Of a stretch of DNA of 7,422 bases, positions 6,695 through 7,422 are shown one piece after another (the stretch's first letter is position 1; each line of letters opens with the position of its first letter). Source of the stretch: Gammaproteobacteria bacterium (GTDB lineage Bacteria; Pseudomonadota; Gammaproteobacteria; SZUA-229). Both the position numbers and the translations under genes were made by a program. The stretch spans positions 1 to 7,422 of the forward strand of contig DAOWFN010000134.1 of assembly GCA_030637945.1 (NCBI GenBank), in the 5' to 3' direction. Below the pieces are notes generated by a model. It had not been told where the DNA came from and made no database searches. It worked only from the letters and a program-made list of their open reading frames with translations.

Positions 6695-6759
6695 GGGGTC
6701 AGAGTCAATTTATACACCGGTGCCCTTTGAGTACCGGTGTATAAATTGACTCTGACCCC
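6695..6759. repeat. 65-bp palindromic element between ffh and rpsP (GGGGTCAGAGTCAATT type)
   Basis: The left arm 6695-6721, beginning GGGGTCAGAGTCAATT and ending ACACCGGT, is the exact reverse complement of the right arm 6733-6759: 27 perfect base pairs. A G-T wobble and one more C-G pair extend the stem to 29, leaving a 7-nt loop (CCTTTGA, 6724-6730). It starts 21 nt after the ffh stop. No T-tract follows, so it is not a classic intrinsic terminator, although as RNA it would form a very stable hairpin. GGGGTCAGAGT ends are, as I recall, typical of palindromic repeats linked to REP-associated (Y1/RAYT) transposases; no such transposase is in this window, so that link is inference. No target-site duplication is evident. 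Confidence 0.85.
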
Positions 6760-6865
6760 TGAATATTCCACAAAACAGGCTTCCATCTAGCGTTATATTG
6801 ACGTAAAATGCGCGGTTTCCTGTGGCCGAAAGGTCTTTTTTAGTTAAAGAATTTGAGAGTGACTG

Positions 6866-7117
6866 ATGGTAACAATACGTTTATCAAGAGGCGGTGTTAA
6901 GAAAAAGCCTTTTTATCACATTGATGTTAAAGACTCACGACGTTCTCGTGATGGTCGTTACATCGAGCGTTTAGGCTTTTTTAATCCCGGTGCAACCGGT
7001 GGCGAACAGCATTTAGTACTTGATTTAGATCGTGTAACACACTGGAAGTCAGTGGGTGCGCAAACATCTGATCGTGTAGCTAGCTTGATCAAGCAGGCAA
7101 GTAAAGCTGCTGCATAA
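6866..7117 (+). CDS. rpsP: 30S ribosomal protein bS16
   Basis: An 83-residue basic protein, the standard length for bS16 (E. coli 82). It begins MVTIRLSRGGVKKKPFYHI and contains the family signature SRRSRDGRYIERLGFFNP (24-41), followed by LDLDRVTHWKSVGAQTSDRV in the middle and an alanine-rich C terminus. bS16 binds 16S rRNA in the 5'/central domain and is needed for 30S assembly. The ATG at 6866 has a good ribosome site, GAGAG at about 6855-6859. It heads the usual rpsP-rimM-trmD-rplS operon, of which only rpsP and part of rimM are visible. A promoter in the 106 bp between the palindrome and the gene is likely; TAAAAT at 6804-6809 is a possible -10 box, but no good -35 box was found. Confidence 0.98.
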   Translation: MVTIRLSRGGVKKKPFYHIDVKDSRRSRDGRYIERLGFFNPGATGGEQHLVLDLDRVTHWKSVGAQTSDRVASLIKQASKAAA

Positions 7118-7123
7118 GAAATT

Positions 7124-7170
7124 TCATCTTGTTGAATGAGCCCTGTTATGGACTTGGTGCAGCAAGATGA
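7124..7170 (+). promoter_or_regulatory. Hairpin enclosing the rimM translation start
   Basis: TCATCTTGTTG (7124-7134) pairs with CAGCAAGATGA (7160-7170) as an 11-bp stem with a single U-G wobble. The 25-nt loop (7135-7159) holds both candidate rimM start codons and the GAG that may be its ribosome site. The left arm begins 7 nt after the rpsP stop, so ribosomes ending rpsP would melt it. A role in coupling or damping rimM translation is inferred; mRNA structure is known to restrain rimM and trmD translation in E. coli. Confidence 0.5.
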
Positions 7171-7422
7171 TAAAACCTCGGGGAAAATCGTCTTAGGACG
7201 GATAACCGGAGTTTATGGTTTAAAGGGTTGGGTTAAGGTATTTTCTTATACCGACCCTATGGAATCTATAGTCGATTACAGCCCCTGGTATATCAGGCCT
7301 GCGTCTGGAGATTCAGAGAGGCAAAAGAAGTCCCCATGGACCAGGGTGAAACTTAAAGCTGGCAAACGCCATGCGAAGACAGTGATAGCGAAACTGGAAC
7401 ACTGTAATGATTGTGATGAAGC
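7148..7422 (+). CDS. rimM: Ribosome maturation factor RimM, N-terminal part (window edge)
   Basis: The reading frame stays open to the window edge (91 full codons plus two bases). It encodes an N-terminal RimM domain: LGRITGVYGLKGWVKVFSYT and then DPMESIVDYSPWYI, matching the family pattern G-x-x-x-G-[IVL]-[RK]-GW-x-[KR]-VFS-x-T. RimM binds the 30S head, including uS19, and assists late 16S rRNA processing. The strand after YSPWYI carries a polar insert (PASGDSERQKKSP) before WTRVKLKAGKRH, a region variable in the family. The start is uncertain: I chose the ATG at 7148 because GAG lies 7 nt upstream, but the in-frame ATG at 7136, directly after an in-frame TGA, would add MSPV. It lies 30 nt after rpsP, consistent with a single operon. 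The C-terminal PRC-barrel part is outside the window. Confidence 0.92.
   Translation, partial: MDLVQQDDKTSGKIVLGRITGVYGLKGWVKVFSYTDPMESIVDYSPWYIRPASGDSERQKKSPWTRVKLKAGKRHAKTVIAKLEHCNDCDE

Noticed and set aside
6824..6841. GGCC-GAAA-GGTC mini-hairpin followed by six T, upstream of rpsP
   Set aside because: A 4-bp stem with a wobble is too weak for an intrinsic terminator, and it would cut the leader of rpsP. A chance GNRA-like loop is more likely.

Overview
This window is an ordinary chromosomal housekeeping segment from a Gram-negative bacterium, most likely a gammaproteobacterium. The evidence is protein similarity to E. coli-type IspA, XseB, RadA, YpjD, YfjD, Ffh and RimM, the gene order xseB-ispA-dxs, the divergent arrangement of ypjD/yfjD against ffh, and the start of the rpsP-rimM(-trmD-rplS) operon. 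Base composition looks moderate. The species cannot be resolved from the sequence; the common intergenic repeats would fit a free-living, non-enteric lineage, but that is inference.

Left part (about 1-4992), all on the minus strand. Transcription runs leftward from ypjD (8-TM cytochrome c assembly-family protein), through a CNNM/CorC-type membrane protein with CBS domains (yfjD/corB-like), radA (recombination/branch migration ATPase), xseB (exonuclease VII small subunit) and ispA (farnesyl diphosphate synthase), into the first 22 codons of dxs (DXP synthase). The xseB-ispA-dxs group is tightly packed (1-nt overlap, then a 13-nt gap) and combines isoprenoid precursor synthesis with XseB. The corB-like gene and radA are separated by only 2 nt.

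Divergent control region (4993-5293). This holds a perfect 9-bp AT-rich dyad, a possible G/C-rich stem and a good TATAAT box close to ffh.

Right part (5294-7422), all on the plus strand: ffh (SRP GTPase), a gap holding a striking 65-bp near-perfect palindrome, rpsP (ribosomal protein bS16), and the 5' part of rimM (16S rRNA processing factor), cut by the window edge. These genes serve protein targeting and ribosome assembly.

No protein-coding novelty and no undescribed gene system is visible. What is worth a second look is non-coding: three different repeat or palindrome elements sitting precisely in gaps between housekeeping genes (1258-1367, 4075-4114, 6695-6759), and a long-range hairpin that encloses the rimM start codon (7124-7170).
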